Assembly: GCF_022870905.1 (NCBI RefSeq)
Contig: NZ_CP091510.1
Location: 1,240,001 to 1,304,000 of the forward strand
DNA from: Neisseria arctica
GTDB lineage: Bacteria > Pseudomonadota > Gammaproteobacteria > Burkholderiales > Neisseriaceae
Length of the DNA: 64,000 nucleotides
Direction: 5' to 3'
Below the pieces are notes generated by a model. That model did not search any database and was not told the origin of the DNA. It worked only from the letters and a program-made list of their open reading frames with translations. The translations under genes were made by a program, and so were the position numbers. Shown piece after piece: positions 36,497 through 46,711 of the stretch. Positions within the stretch are counted from its first letter, which is position 1. Every line of letters begins with the position of its first letter.

Positions 36497-36505
36497 TGTG
36501 GATAA
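36497..36505 (-). other. Single DnaA-box match upstream of metX
   Basis: TGTGGATAA, i.e. TTATCCACA on the minus strand, 1.9 kb from the cluster at 34.6 kb and in non-coding DNA near the metX start. On its own it may be chance. Confidence 0.3.
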
Positions 36506-36549
36506 AAGGCCGCCGGAATAAGGCGTTCAGACGGCCTGCAAAAATCAAA

Positions 36550-36729
36550 ATGATTGGCCGTATCTTAAAAATTATCTTCTTTTTAGGAATTATCGGATTG
36601 ATTATCAACCGATTATTCAACCGTAAGCAAAAGCAGACGATTAGCCGTGTCATGATTATCAGTGCATGGGTTTATCTCGTCGTTTCCGCCATTGTTTTAG
36701 CCTGGTATCTTTACAAATCACTTTCATAA
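36550..36729 (+). CDS. Small two-span membrane protein, 59 aa
   Basis: From ATG 36550: MIGRILKIIFFLGIIGLIINR, a basic loop FNRKQKQTISR, then a second helix VMIISAWVYLVVSAIVLAWY. Two helices with positive loop indicate an inner-membrane protein. Family not recognised. No strong ribosome site is seen, and a longer in-frame start at 36496 is unlikely because it runs through an uptake sequence. Between metX and ruvB, same direction as ruvB. Confidence 0.55.
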   Translation: MIGRILKIIFFLGIIGLIINRLFNRKQKQTISRVMIISAWVYLVVSAIVLAWYLYKSLS

Positions 36730-36925
36730 CCTGCCACTGCCACACTTTCAGACAGCCTATGTTTTCAGCAATAAATATAGCTAGCCTCTATCTTATGCCT
36801 TCATTTTAAAACTAATTTTTGATGTTTAAAAACCCACCTGCCATTTTCTATTTAGATCTGTCTAACGCAAGCCAAATATTACGTTTTCAGGTATCATTGA
36901 ACTGATTTTCTTTAAAGTTTATACC

Positions 36926-37963
36926 ATGCTGCAAACAGATAACCTCACGGCTGCCGCATCGCAGCGTATCATTACCTCGCATAATATTTCTTCGCAAGAA
37001 GAGCTACTTGAGCGCGCTTTACGTCCGAAAACCCTGCAAGATTATATCGGGCAAGCCAAAGCCAAAGAGCAGCTGGCTATTTTCATCCAAGCTGCCAAAA
37101 AGCGCGGCGAAGCACTTGACCACACATTATTATTCGGCCCCCCGGGACTGGGCAAAACGACACTGGCGCACATTATCGCCAAAGAACTCGGTGTAAATCT
37201 ACGCCAAACCAGTGGCCCCGTATTAGAACGTGCGGGAGATTTGGCTGCATTACTCACCAATCTCGAACCTCACGACGTATTGTTTATCGATGAGATTCAC
37301 CGTCTAAGCCCTGTAGTTGAAGAAATCCTTTATCCCGCATTGGAAGATTATCAGTTGGATATCATGATCGGAGAAGGTCCCGCCGCCCGGTCGGTTAAAA
37401 TCGATTTGCCGCCCTTCACTCTTGTGGGAGCGACAACCCGCGCCGGCATGCTGACCAATCCGCTGCGTGACCGTTTCGGTATTGTTTCTAGACTGGAATT
37501 TTACGAACATACCGACTTAGCGACTATCGTCAGCCGTTCGGCACAACTTTTACAATTGAATATGGGTAAAGAAGGTGCGATGGAAGTAGCCAAGCGCAGC
37601 AGAGGAACCCCTCGAATTGCAAACCGCCTGTTACGGCGGGTGCGAGACTATGCAGAAGTCAAACACAGCGGCGTCATTGATGCGGCCGTGGCAGATGCCG
37701 CACTTTCTATGCTTGATGTAGATGCGGCCGGATTAGATTTAATGGATAGAAAATTTTTAGATGCCATTTTGCATAAATTCAGCGGTGGCCCGGTAGGCTT
37801 GGAAAACGTTGCCGCTGCCATCGGTGAGTCTACTGACACGATAGAAGACGTTATCGAACCGTACTTAATACAACAAGGCTTTTTACAACGTACACCCCGC
37901 GGCCGCATAGCTACCGAACGGTCATATCTGCATTTCGGCCTAAACAAGCCGGATTCAGAATAG
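36926..37963 (+). CDS. ruvB: Holliday junction branch-migration helicase RuvB
   Basis: Hexameric AAA+ motor that, with RuvA, drives branch migration in recombination and repair. 345 residues: Walker [15 protein letters not shown], Walker [13 protein letters not shown], sensor region [20 protein letters not shown] with its Arg finger, and the C-terminal winged helix ending RTPRGRIAT. ruvA is not adjacent, unlike in many bacteria. It ends in a strong hairpin. Confidence 0.97.
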   Translation: MLQTDNLTAAASQRIITSHNISSQEELLERALRPKTLQDYIGQAKAKEQLAIFIQAAKKRGEALDHTLLFGPPGLGKTTLAHIIAKELGVNLRQTSGPVLERAGDLAALLTNLEPHDVLFIDEIHRLSPVVEEILYPALEDYQLDIMIGEGPAARSVKIDLPPFTLVGATTRAGMLTNPLRDRFGIVSRLEFYEHTDLATIVSRSAQLLQLNMGKEGAMEVAKRSRGTPRIANRLLRRVRDYAEVKHSGVIDAAVADAALSMLDVDAAGLDLMDRKFLDAILHKFSGGPVGLENVAAAIGESTDTIEDVIEPYLIQQGFLQRTPRGRIATERSYLHFGLNKPDSE

Positions 37964-37984
37964 ATATCAGCTTACCCGAACACT

Positions 37985-38044
37985 AAATTGCTGCAGTGAA
38001 AAGTTAGGTATTTTAGTTAGCTTTTCACTGCAGCAATTTTTTAT
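37985..38044. terminator. Long terminator after ruvB
   Basis: A perfect 19-base stem, arms 37985-38003 (with GCTGCAGTGAAAAG) and 38021-38039, 17-base loop, then TTTTTAT. Contains no uptake sequence. Confidence 0.88.
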
Positions 38045-38211
38045 AGGCAAATTTAAATGATCCCTATTTAAAGAAACAGGGTTATATTTCTTTTTTATAC
38101 AAATGAAAAATAAATAAAATTAAAGGCTGAATCCAGTAAATAGAGTTCAGCCTTCGCTACTTTTTATAAATCATTCAAAGTTTGAAAAGTCATTCATACT
38201 TTCAGACGGCC

Positions 38212-39474
38212 TTATTTACTTCCTCTCATCAATTCAAAGAAATCATTGTTGTCTTTTGAATCTTTCAATTTACCAACTAAGAATTCGGTAGCTTCCAAAT
38301 CATCCATCGGATGTAAGAATTTACGCAACAGCCACATTTTCTGTAACTGATCATTCGGCACCAATAATTCTTCACGGCGCGTGCCCGACTTATTAATATT
38401 AATAGCGGGGAAGACACGCTTTTCCGCCAAGCGCCGATCAAGGTGTAGTTCCATATTACCCGTACCTTTGAACTCTTCGAAAATCACATCATCCATACGG
38501 CTGCCGGTTTCTACCAAAGCAGTCGCGATAATGGTTAGAGAGCCACCCTCTTCGATATTCCGTGCTGCGCCAAAAAAGCGTTTCGGACGATGCAAGGCAT
38601 TTGCGTCAACACCGCCTGTCAGAATTTTTCCTGAAGCCGGAACAACGGTATTGTAGGCACGCGCAAGACGGGTAATCGAATCGAGCAAAATGACTACGTC
38701 TTTCTTATGCTCTACCATACGTTTGGCTTTTTCAATCACCATTTCGGCTACCTGCACATGGCGCGCTGCCGGTTCGTCAAATGTAGAAGATACCACTTCA
38801 CCGCGCACTGAGCGGGTCATCTCGGTAACTTCTTCAGGACGCTCGTCAATCAGTAAAACAATCAATTCCACTTCAGGATTATTGGCTGTAATCGCATGAG
38901 CAATATTTTGCAGCATAACGGTTTTACCCGACTTCGGCGGAGCAACCAATAAAGCGCGCTGCCCCATGCCAATCGGCGAAACCAAATCGATGGCACGGCT
39001 GGTAATATTTTCTTCGGCTTTAATATCACGCTCCAGCTTGAGCTGGCGTGTCGGGAAAAGCGGAGTCAGATTTTCAAACAGAATTTTGTGTTTGCAAACC
39101 TCAGGATGGTCGCCATTGATTTTATCAAGGCGTACCAAAGCAAAATACCGCTCGTTATCTTTCGGAACACGTACACTGCCTTCAATAGTGTCGCCTGTAT
39201 GCAGGTTAAACCGGCGGATTTGATTGGGCGATACATAAATATCGTCCGGGCCGGCCAAATATGAAGTATCGGAACTGCGCAAAAAGCCGAAACCGTCGGG
39301 CAGAATTTCCAAAGTACCCGAGCAGGTAAAACTTTCGCCCTGCTTCATCATTTGGCGCACAATGGCAAATACCAGATCTTGTTTGCGTAAGCGGTTGGCA
39401 TTTTCAATACCGTGTTGCTCGGCCATTTCTAAAAGTTTGGAAATATGCTGGGTTTGTAATTCGGAAACGTGCAT
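38212..39474 (-). CDS. rho: Transcription termination factor Rho
   Basis: Hexameric RNA-dependent ATPase that ends transcripts. 420 residues, close to E. coli Rho (419). RNA-binding cold-shock-like domain with GFGFLRS, Walker [12 protein letters not shown], Walker [17 protein letters not shown], and the Q/R-loop regions. The N-terminal motif [33 protein letters not shown] is standard. An uptake sequence lies 60 bases upstream of the start and another after the stop. Confidence 0.97.
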   Translation of the reverse strand: MHVSELQTQHISKLLEMAEQHGIENANRLRKQDLVFAIVRQMMKQGESFTCSGTLEILPDGFGFLRSSDTSYLAGPDDIYVSPNQIRRFNLHTGDTIEGSVRVPKDNERYFALVRLDKINGDHPEVCKHKILFENLTPLFPTRQLKLERDIKAEENITSRAIDLVSPIGMGQRALLVAPPKSGKTVMLQNIAHAITANNPEVELIVLLIDERPEEVTEMTRSVRGEVVSSTFDEPAARHVQVAEMVIEKAKRMVEHKKDVVILLDSITRLARAYNTVVPASGKILTGGVDANALHRPKRFFGAARNIEEGGSLTIIATALVETGSRMDDVIFEEFKGTGNMELHLDRRLAEKRVFPAININKSGTRREELLVPNDQLQKMWLLRKFLHPMDDLEATEFLVGKLKDSKDNNDFFELMRGSK

Positions 39475-39733
39475 GATTTTATTTTATATGATTTGAATAA
39501 TGAAAAATTGAAAGCCGTTGAGAAAGGCCGTCTGAAAAATAATTTGAAACTAAATTTAAGGGAGTTGCTGCCGATTAGGCTGAGATAGGACGACAAAGCA
39601 TTTGTCTGACGCGGATTCTATGGACTAGTTCCGTATTTGTCAAATTTAATTATATTTAAAATCTGTTTTCGATTGATTGAAGGGTTATAATTAAAGCCGT
39701 CTGAAAATTCCAGGCGGCTTTATTTTCGAATGG

Positions 39734-41419
39734 CTAATTTTTGGCTTGCCAATTATCTTTTAATGTAACGGTGCGGTTAAACACCGGAGCATCTGGCTTA
39801 TGATCGTAGCGGTCCGTTACAAAATAACCCAATCTTTCGAATTGATAACGGGATTCAGAAACCAAAGTATTTGCAACAGGTTCTACCCAAGCATCGATTT
39901 TCGTCATCGAATCCGGATTGAGAAAGTCTGTAAACGGCAAGTATTCGCCGTCTTCTCCGCGTACCGCATCGGGGCGCGCTTCGGTAAACAGGCGGTCATA
40001 CAAGCGTACAGTAGCATGCACGGCATGCTCTGCCGCAAGCCAATGGATAACGCCTTTTACTTTCCGCCCTTCCGGCTTTTTACCCAAGGTATCATGATCG
40101 ATACTGCATTTTAGCGAAACGATACGGCCACCGGCATCTTTCACCACCTCTTCGCATTTGATAACGTAGCTGTAACGTAAGCGGACTTCGCCGCCCAGAG
40201 TCAGACGCTGCCAACCGGCCGGTGGATTTTCACTAAAATCATCAGCTTCTATATAAATAGTTTTAGAAATCGGTATTTCCCTCTCGCCTAATTCAGGATG
40301 ATTCGGATGATAAGGAGCGCTACGGCTTTGAGTAATGGCAGAATCATAATTGATCAGCTCTACTTTAATCGGATTAAGCACAGCCATCATGCGCGGCGCA
40401 CTGTCTTCCAGCTCTTCGCGGATAGCACCCTCGAGTACGCTCATATCAACAATATTTTCCGATTTGGAAATACCAACGCGTTTGGCAAATAGGCGTAAGC
40501 CTTCCGGCGTATAACCGCGGCGGCGCATACCGGAAATAGTGGGCATGCGGGGATCATCCCAGCCATTTACATGACCGTCTGTAACCAGTTGATTTAGCTT
40601 ACGCTTAGATGTAATCGAATAAAGCAGCTCCAAACGGGAAAACTCGTATTGACGCGGGTGGTTATCAATTGGAATATTGTCCAACACCCAGTCGTATAAG
40701 GGGCGATGCGCTTCAAACTCCAATGTACATAAGGAATGGGTAATATGTTCGATGGCATCGGAAATAGCATGAGTATAATCATACATCGGATAAATACACC
40801 ATTTATCACCGGTATTGTGATGGTGCACGCGGCGGATACGGTAAATTACCGGATCGCGCATATTAACGTTACCTGATGCCATATCGATTTTTAAGCGCAG
40901 GGTTTTACTGCCGTCGGGAAACTCACCGGCCTTCATACGCATGAATAAATCAAGGTTTTCTTCAACGCTACGGTCACGGTACGGGCTGTTTTTACCCGGT
41001 TCGGTTAATGTGCCGCGATATTCGCGCATTTCCTCCGCGCTCAAATCATCTACATAAGCTTTACCGTCTTTAATCAGGCCGACCGCATACTCGAAAAGTT
41101 GATCAAAATAATTTGAAGCGAAACGGGGTTCACCCGCCCATTGGAAACCCAGCCATTGAACATCTTCTTTAATGGCACGGACATATTCTTCCGACTCTTT
41201 TTCCGGATTGGTATCATCAAAACGCAAATTGCACAAGCCGTCATAGATATAGGCCAAACCAAAGTTTAAGCAAATGGATTTTGCATGACCGATATGCAGA
41301 TAACCGTTGGGTTCGGGCGGGAAGCGGGTTTGAATGGCTGTATGTTTACCGCTGGCAAGATCTTCATCAATGATATTGCGGATAAAATGATTATCGGCAA
41401 ATTGTTCTTTATTCATCAT
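39734..41419 (-). CDS. glnS: Glutaminyl-tRNA synthetase
   Basis: Charges tRNA-Gln directly. Class I synthetase, 561 residues. HIGH motif in [18 protein letters not shown] and the KMSKS-equivalent [11 protein letters not shown]. Two adjacent ATG codons (41419 and 41416) serve as possible starts. GlnS in beta- and gammaproteobacteria is distinct from GltX; no GatCAB genes are here. The 270 bases upstream hold two overlapping hairpins listed separately. Confidence 0.96.
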   Translation of the reverse strand: MMNKEQFADNHFIRNIIDEDLASGKHTAIQTRFPPEPNGYLHIGHAKSICLNFGLAYIYDGLCNLRFDDTNPEKESEEYVRAIKEDVQWLGFQWAGEPRFASNYFDQLFEYAVGLIKDGKAYVDDLSAEEMREYRGTLTEPGKNSPYRDRSVEENLDLFMRMKAGEFPDGSKTLRLKIDMASGNVNMRDPVIYRIRRVHHHNTGDKWCIYPMYDYTHAISDAIEHITHSLCTLEFEAHRPLYDWVLDNIPIDNHPRQYEFSRLELLYSITSKRKLNQLVTDGHVNGWDDPRMPTISGMRRRGYTPEGLRLFAKRVGISKSENIVDMSVLEGAIREELEDSAPRMMAVLNPIKVELINYDSAITQSRSAPYHPNHPELGEREIPISKTIYIEADDFSENPPAGWQRLTLGGEVRLRYSYVIKCEEVVKDAGGRIVSLKCSIDHDTLGKKPEGRKVKGVIHWLAAEHAVHATVRLYDRLFTEARPDAVRGEDGEYLPFTDFLNPDSMTKIDAWVEPVANTLVSESRYQFERLGYFVTDRYDHKPDAPVFNRTVTLKDNWQAKN

Positions 41420-41586
41420 AATATTAATGTGGTCGATTATTTCGAGTAAGTGTATGAAAACATTATGCGGCCGTCTGAAAGGCCTGTTGCTTCGTTTGAG
41501 TAATAATGGTGTATTGTACCTGAAATTTCAACTGCCTGTTTCAGACGGCCTGCTTGATTTAAAAAATTTCAGATTTTACTAAGGTC

Positions 41587-41639
41587 AGGCATGGGTTGCC
41601 AATCGCGTCGGAGATAGAGTCGCCTTGGCAACTATGCCT
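41587..41639. ncRNA. Conserved-looking hairpin overlapping a terminator
   Basis: AGGCAT (41587-41592) and GGTTGCCAA (41594-41602) pair with TTGGCAAC (41625-41632) and ATGCCT (41634-41639), a 15-bp stem with one wobble, one bulge and a 22-base loop. The last six bases also belong to the terminator stem at 41636-41683, so the two structures exclude each other, as in an attenuator. No short gene was found between them. A small RNA or leader is possible; direction unknown. Confidence 0.35.
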
Positions 41640-41684
41640 AATAAAAAAAGACCACCCGTTCCGGTGGCCTTTTTTTATTAGGCG
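41636..41684. terminator. Bidirectional terminator
   Basis: A 21-bp stem with a single mismatch (41636-41656 with 41663-41683) around loop CGTTCC; the A and T runs in the arms supply a T tail on either strand. It ends the amino-acid-binding protein gene on the minus strand. Confidence 0.88.
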
Positions 41685-41692
41685 AATAATGG

Positions 41693-42517
41693 TTACTTGG
41701 CAGCCGAAGCTTCTGAGGCTGCAGCTTGTTTGGCACCTCCGAACCATTTATCCTGAATCTGCTGGTATGTACCATCTGCTTTGATAGCAGCCAACCCTGA
41801 ATTAATTTTAGACAACAATTCATCACTACGGCCTTTTTTAACAACAAAACCATAGTATTCTTTCTCAAAAGAAGGATCAGTAATAGTTCGAAGTTTGGCG
41901 TTCGGATTATTGTTTACAAAGTTTTGTACCACACCGTTATCGCCCACGGAAGCATCAGCACCTCCACTCAACAACTCCGTGAGTGCTAACGGCATATTTT
42001 CAAAACGTTTGATATTCGTGCTATTTGCACCTTGTAATTTTTGTACAACCAAATCACCGGTCGTGCCGTTTTGTACGGAAACGGTATGTTTTTTCAAATC
42101 TGCAAATGATTTGATTGTATCTCCTTTTTCACCAACGACAATCAGCTGGGAAGCTTCAAAATACGGGTCTGAAAAATCCAATGAAGCTTTGCGTTCGTCT
42201 GTAATGGTTACGCTTGAAGAAACTACATCACTATCACCCTTATTCAAGTTGGCGAAAATACCTTCCCAAGGTGTATTCACATAATCGAATTTGATACCTT
42301 CTTTGGCTGCAATGGCGTCTAGAATATCAATTGAAAAACCTACGACTTTACCGTTATCTTCAAATTCAAATGGTGCATAGGCGGCATCAGCAGCCACGAT
42401 ATAGGTTTTACCTGCCGGAGCTTCGGTTGCAGTTTTCTGACTGCTTTCATTTTTCGAGCATGCTCCCAGAAAAAGAGCAGAAGCCAAAGCTGCCAATACG
42501 GCGGTTTTTTTAAACAT
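41693..42517 (-). CDS. Polar amino-acid ABC transporter binding lipoprotein
   Basis: 274-residue SBP_bac_3 protein. Lipoprotein signal MFKKTAVLAALASALFLGAC, lipid on Cys20. Mature protein has the binding-site hallmark YAPFEFEDNGKVVGFSIDILDAIA, the WEGIFANLNKGDSDVV loop and SDPYFEASQLIVV. Similar proteins in Neisseria bind cysteine, cystine, glutamate or arginine; the ligand is not clear. No permease or ATPase gene adjoins it, so it probably feeds a transporter coded elsewhere. Confidence 0.88.
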   Translation of the reverse strand: MFKKTAVLAALASALFLGACSKNESSQKTATEAPAGKTYIVAADAAYAPFEFEDNGKVVGFSIDILDAIAAKEGIKFDYVNTPWEGIFANLNKGDSDVVSSSVTITDERKASLDFSDPYFEASQLIVVGEKGDTIKSFADLKKHTVSVQNGTTGDLVVQKLQGANSTNIKRFENMPLALTELLSGGADASVGDNGVVQNFVNNNPNAKLRTITDPSFEKEYYGFVVKKGRSDELLSKINSGLAAIKADGTYQQIQDKWFGGAKQAAASEASAAK

Positions 42518-42663
42518 GGTGAATCCTTATAAAATCATAATATGCCGTTAAAACGGCATATCATACACAATATTTTTTGCGCTGGAAATTTACTCTACGC
42601 CGGTAGCCATATCCGTCATTAAATTCCGGGTATTTGTGCGACAGAATGCCGGCAAACATACCT

Positions 42664-43401
42664 TTAGAATTTGATGCCTTTATGAAGCGCTACCACACCG
42701 GCAGTCATATTATGATAGTCGACACTATCAAATCCGGCATCCAACATCATTTGTTTTAATGTTTCCTGATCAGGATGCATACGGATGGACTCGGCCAAAT
42801 ATTGATAGCTGTCGCCATCTTTGGCAATTACTTTTCCCATCAACGGCAACAGTTTGAATGAATATAAATCATATGCAGGTGCCAGCGGTTTGAATACTTT
42901 CGAGAATTCCAATACCAATAACGTGCCTCCCGGCTTAAGCACGCGGTACATTTCTTTTAAAGCAGCATCTTTATGAGTCATGTTACGTAAACCGAAAGCA
43001 ACCGAAACCAGATTGAAATAATTATCCGGGAAAGGTAACTTTTCGGCATCTGCCAAGGAAACAGGCAGAATCAAGCCTTCGTTAAGCAGTCGGTCCCGGC
43101 CTACGGTAAGCATAGATGAGTTGATATCGGTCAGCCATACTTCGCCTTCTTTTCCGACACGCTTGGCCCAACCGCGCGACAAATCGCCCGTACCACCCGC
43201 GATATCCAATACTTTATCCCCCTTATTCAAACGAGCTGTATTGATTGTGAAATGTTTCCAAACACGATGCAGCCCGCCCGACATGACATCGTTCATAATG
43301 TCATAATTGCTGGCTACCGAATGGAATACCTCGGCTACTTTTCCGGCTTTTTCACTTTCATCTACGGTTTTGAAACCGAAATGGGTTTTGTTGTCACTCA
43401 T
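42664..43401 (-). CDS. ubiE: Ubiquinone/menaquinone C-methyltransferase UbiE
   Basis: SAM-dependent C-methyltransferase in quinone synthesis. 245 residues: the family motif [21 protein letters not shown]-binding [17 protein letters not shown] and [26 protein letters not shown] two-gene interval after DUF971 places it last in an apparent operon with an SMR transporter. Function in ubiquinone is expected; menaquinone cannot be excluded. Confidence 0.96.
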   Translation of the reverse strand: MSDNKTHFGFKTVDESEKAGKVAEVFHSVASNYDIMNDVMSGGLHRVWKHFTINTARLNKGDKVLDIAGGTGDLSRGWAKRVGKEGEVWLTDINSSMLTVGRDRLLNEGLILPVSLADAEKLPFPDNYFNLVSVAFGLRNMTHKDAALKEMYRVLKPGGTLLVLEFSKVFKPLAPAYDLYSFKLLPLMGKVIAKDGDSYQYLAESIRMHPDQETLKQMMLDAGFDSVDYHNMTAGVVALHKGIKF

Positions 43402-43430
43402 TTTTTATCCTGATACTCTGCTTTTTGCTT

Positions 43431-43847
43431 TTAATGTTTGCCGCAACCGCCCGAACCGCAGCCGGTTTTAGCCGGCACGGCTTCTAGCGGAGATGCGATG
43501 CGCGACGCACCTGCCGCTTCGATTGCGCGTAAATAGTCTGCCCACATTGTATCGTATTCGTGAGCCAATTTATATAAATAATCCCAGTCGTACAAACCGC
43601 TGTCATGGCCGTCTGAAAAAGTAATTTTCAAAGCATATTGCCCTACCGGCTCCAATCCCATGATCAAAACAGCGGCTTTCCCTGTTTGTAATACTTCCTG
43701 GCCTACTCCGTGGCCGCGCACCTCAGCACTAGGAGAATACACTCTCAAAAACTCGGCAGGCAGTGATTTTGCCGAACCGCCATAAACCAAAGTTAAGGCC
43801 GCACGGCTGTTTTGCAGCCTGATTTCTTCGGGAGTCGGATACTTCAT
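43431..43847 (-). CDS. DUF971 protein with Cys-rich C-terminus
   Basis: 138 residues. The DUF971/gamma-butyrobetaine-hydroxylase N-terminal fold begins YPTPEEIRLQNSRAALTLVYGGS, with AEFLRVYSPSAEVRGHG and the characteristic GLYDWDYLYKLA. The tail KTGCGSGGCGKH has two Cys and a His that could bind metal. This family often lies beside ubiE or sulfur cluster genes, and a role in Fe-S or cofactor metabolism has been proposed; function here is unknown. Starts two bases after the SMR gene. Confidence 0.82.
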   Translation of the reverse strand: MKYPTPEEIRLQNSRAALTLVYGGSAKSLPAEFLRVYSPSAEVRGHGVGQEVLQTGKAAVLIMGLEPVGQYALKITFSDGHDSGLYDWDYLYKLAHEYDTMWADYLRAIEAAGASRIASPLEAVPAKTGCGSGGCGKH

Positions 43848-43849
43848 AG

Positions 43850-44182
43850 TTAATGTGTTCCTACTTGAGAAAATAAATTAATTACCAAAACACCGGCAAT
43901 AATCATGCCTATACCGATTAAAGCCGCCATATCGAGTTTCTGATTCATAAACAACCAGCCGATTATTGAAACAGCGGCGATACCAACGCCCGACCATATG
44001 GCATAAGCAATTCCTACCGGAATGGTTTTCAACAATACCGACAGGCAGTAAAAAGCCAAACCATAACAAAATAGCGCCCCGGCTGCAGCCTGCCAGTTAG
44101 CAAAGCCATTGCTCAGCTTCAGCAGTAATGTACCGCATATTTCCAGAGCGATGGCCAATGCCAATAAAATCCACACGTTCAC
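43850..44182 (-). CDS. Small multidrug resistance (SMR) family transporter
   Basis: 110 residues with four membrane helices. The proton-coupling glutamate E14 is in LAIALEICGTLLLKLSNG, and IPVGIAYAIWSGVGI is diagnostic of the EmrE/QacE subgroup. Initiates with GTG (44182) overlapping the stop of the preceding small protein in GTGA. Exports cationic compounds; could also be a guanidinium-type exporter. Part of a run toward ubiE. Confidence 0.88.
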   Translation of the reverse strand: MNVWILLALAIALEICGTLLLKLSNGFANWQAAAGALFCYGLAFYCLSVLLKTIPVGIAYAIWSGVGIAAVSIIGWLFMNQKLDMAALIGIGMIIAGVLVINLFSQVGTH

Positions 44183-44409
44183 CGGCTATCCTTACGCTTC
44201 AGTAAAAATACGCGAATACTAAACAGCCCGCCTATCAGCGCAAAAAACACCAATGCATATAGCGACAAGCGCACTGCCCAAAGCCGCCCATTACTATCCA
44301 AGCCCATCGGCAGCAACATGAAAGTTACCACCAAAGTAAAAGCCAACATCATGGCTGCAATAGAGAGAAACGCGGCGCGTGTGGCACTACGGATTTTCAC
44401 GCTGTCCAT
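44179..44409 (-). CDS. Small membrane protein coupled to the SMR gene
   Basis: 76 residues from ATG 44409. Two membrane helices (AAFLSIAAMMLAFTLVVTFMLL and LYALVFFALIGGLFSIRVFLL) with a Lys/Arg-rich end. It shares four bases with the SMR start. No known family seen. Translational coupling suggests a partner or unrelated small membrane protein. Confidence 0.7.
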   Translation of the reverse strand: MDSVKIRSATRAAFLSIAAMMLAFTLVVTFMLLPMGLDSNGRLWAVRLSLYALVFFALIGGLFSIRVFLLKRKDSR

Positions 44410-44555
44410 CAAATGTCTTTCAAGAGGCTGTAATCTTATTTTATTGTAGCAGAAACTGCCTGTGAGCTTTTCTTAAAACATTAAGGAAGGTAATCCGATA
44501 GGCTTCCCCACCTAATCTTTTTACCTAAGTTTCAGACGGCCTATTTAAACTTTCT

Positions 44556-45479
44556 TTAACCGTGCCCCAACAACAGAACTAAGGAAATAGAAAAAAACGA
44601 TATAACTGTTGTCAGTAACATTACCGCCGCAGTTTGCCGGGCAAAACCGTATTGCCTACCGAAAATCGGGTACATACTGGCCATAGGTACGCTTGCCAGC
44701 AAAGCGCCCGCAAACATTATTTCTTTACTTGCGCCAAAGCCCCACAAACAAGCCACTACCAATAAAGGAAATACCAAAAGCTTTCCGATCACTACAGGCA
44801 AAATATCTTTCAAATTACCCTGAACAGACAAGCCTACTAATCCGCCGCCTATCACAAATAAGGCCAGCGGCGAAGCCGCCGAAGCCAACATAGCGGATAC
44901 CCGCTCCAATACCGCAGGCACGGGAATAGCAGATACAGAAAAAAACAACCCTATCAACAATGCCAAAATAATCGGATTTTTCAAAAGGTTAATAGCCAGC
45001 CGCCGTAAAGTTGCCCCGACTTTTTCACTACCCTTTGCCAAATCAATCAATACAAACATCAGCGGCAAAATCAAAATATTTTCAATCAAAACATTCATGG
45101 CAAAATATATGCCCGCCGAATTGCCCAAAGCCATTACCGCCAAAGGATAACCGATGAAGCCGGTATTCGACATTCCCGTTGCCAATCCGTTAAGAGCGGA
45201 CAATACCGCTTCTTGCCCACGATAACGGCTAGCAGCCCAACCCACAACAAATGCTAACAACGAAGCCATACCATAGCCTGCCAAATATATAGGGCTAAAC
45301 ACATCGGCAATCGGGCGGGTAGCAATGGCATGAAACACCAACATCGGCAAGCCGATACGGATCACAAATTTACCCAAAGCGGCCAATTGGCTTTCGGTAA
45401 ACATTTCGAAGCGGACTGCAAAAAATCCCATTGCCATCACGACAAATATCGGTGCGGTAATGGTTAAAACGGCAAGCAT
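44556..45479 (-). CDS. AEC-family transporter (auxin efflux carrier type)
   Basis: 307 residues, about ten membrane helices arranged as two inverted five-helix repeats. Sequence cues include the N-terminal VMAMGFFAVRFEMFTESQLAALGKFVIRIGLPMLVFHAIA and GMSNTGFIGYPLAVMALG. Such carriers move malate, amino-acid or other anions out of or into the cell; substrate unknown. Single gene. Confidence 0.88.
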   Translation of the reverse strand: MLAVLTITAPIFVVMAMGFFAVRFEMFTESQLAALGKFVIRIGLPMLVFHAIATRPIADVFSPIYLAGYGMASLLAFVVGWAASRYRGQEAVLSALNGLATGMSNTGFIGYPLAVMALGNSAGIYFAMNVLIENILILPLMFVLIDLAKGSEKVGATLRRLAINLLKNPIILALLIGLFFSVSAIPVPAVLERVSAMLASAASPLALFVIGGGLVGLSVQGNLKDILPVVIGKLLVFPLLVVACLWGFGASKEIMFAGALLASVPMASMYPIFGRQYGFARQTAAVMLLTTVISFFSISLVLLLGHG

Positions 45480-45703
45480 GGCTTTATCCTCAAAAATCCG
45501 CCGGTTTTAAAATAAATTACATGGCAGATTTCGTAATTTTAACAGAAGCAGCCAGTCCGAACTGCCTAAAACGCCCGTAATCAAATCTTGTTGCCAAATC
45601 TTCAGCTACAATCTTTTGCACACGCTGTCTGCATCCGCTCTTTCAGACGGCACCAAATCACGCTATATTAATATTTTTACCCCATACAGCCAGGAGCCCT
45701 TTT

Positions 45704-46495
45704 ATGCAAACCCAAGCCGTTATCGACCATATTGTCAATTGGCTGAAAACCTACGCCCAAAATGCCAAAGCAAAAGGCTTTGTAGTGGGAGTTTCAGGCG
45801 GCATCGATTCTGCTGTCGTATCTACTTTGGCCGCCCGTACCGGCATGCCCACCCTGCTTTTGGAAATGCCCATCCGCCAACAAGCCGACCAAGTCAGCCG
45901 AGCGCAAGAGCATATTAAAAATCTTACGGAGAAATTTCCCAACGTATCAGGCTTAAGTGTTGACCTTACCCCTACTTTCAACCAATTTGCCGAAACGGTA
46001 AATGTAGATGAAAATGCCTACCCCGCCAAAAATCTAGCATTAGCCAACGCCCGCTCCCGGCTACGCATGGTAACACTTTACTACTATGGTCAAATCAACG
46101 GCCTGCTGGTTACCGGCACGGGCAATAAAGTTGAAGATTTTGGCGTGGGCTTTTTCACAAAATACGGCGATGGCGGCGTTGATATCAGCCCTATTGCCGA
46201 TCTGCTGAAAAGCCAAGTTTACCAATTAGCTAAAGAACTCGATGTAATCGAATCCATTCAAAAAGCCGTTCCCACAGACGGATTATGGGACATCGAGCGC
46301 ACCGACGAGCAGCAAATGGGCGCAAGCTATAACGAATTGGAATGGGCTATGAGCGTTTACGGCAAACAAAAGCCCGAAGATCTGCAAGGCCGCCAACGTG
46401 AAGTATTGGAAATCTATACCCGCCTGCACAAAGCTATGCAGCATAAGGTTAACCCTATTCCGGTATGTGATATTCCCGATGAACTTCTGAAATAG
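45704..46495 (+). CDS. nadE: NAD synthetase, ammonia-dependent
   Basis: Final step of NAD synthesis: amidates deamido-NAD using ammonia. 263 residues, lacking the glutaminase domain of long NadE, so it needs free ammonia. PP-motif P-loop VGVSGGIDSAVVS (residues ~27-39). SD AGGAGC precedes the start. Single gene with a converging neighbour behind a terminator. Confidence 0.95.
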   Translation: MQTQAVIDHIVNWLKTYAQNAKAKGFVVGVSGGIDSAVVSTLAARTGMPTLLLEMPIRQQADQVSRAQEHIKNLTEKFPNVSGLSVDLTPTFNQFAETVNVDENAYPAKNLALANARSRLRMVTLYYYGQINGLLVTGTGNKVEDFGVGFFTKYGDGGVDISPIADLLKSQVYQLAKELDVIESIQKAVPTDGLWDIERTDEQQMGASYNELEWAMSVYGKQKPEDLQGRQREVLEIYTRLHKAMQHKVNPIPVCDIPDELLK

Positions 46496-46607
46496 TTTTG
46501 CGCGATCGAAACAGCTTATCCTTTTAATTGCCGGACGCAACATATGTTCAGAGTTCAAAATTAAGAACCTTACGTTTGAGAATAGCAGCCTAGCATTATC
46601 ATAAAAA

Positions 46608-46635
46608 ATGCCGTCTGAAACTTTCAGACGGCATT
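46608..46635. terminator. Bidirectional DUS terminator after nadE
   Basis: AATGCCGTCTGAAA and its complement, with a C loop region, bounded by AT-rich ends. Converging with the lytic transglycosylase gene. Confidence 0.8.
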
Positions 46636-46711
46636 AAATATTTATCCATATCTTCTGTAATGTTTCTACCAGACTAAGCAATAGAATTAAGCCGAAGATT
46701 AGTTAATCAAA

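Noticed and set aside
36390..36653. Open frame on the minus strand over the metX start
   Set aside because: It is the antisense of the small membrane protein and uptake sequence region, without any protein features.
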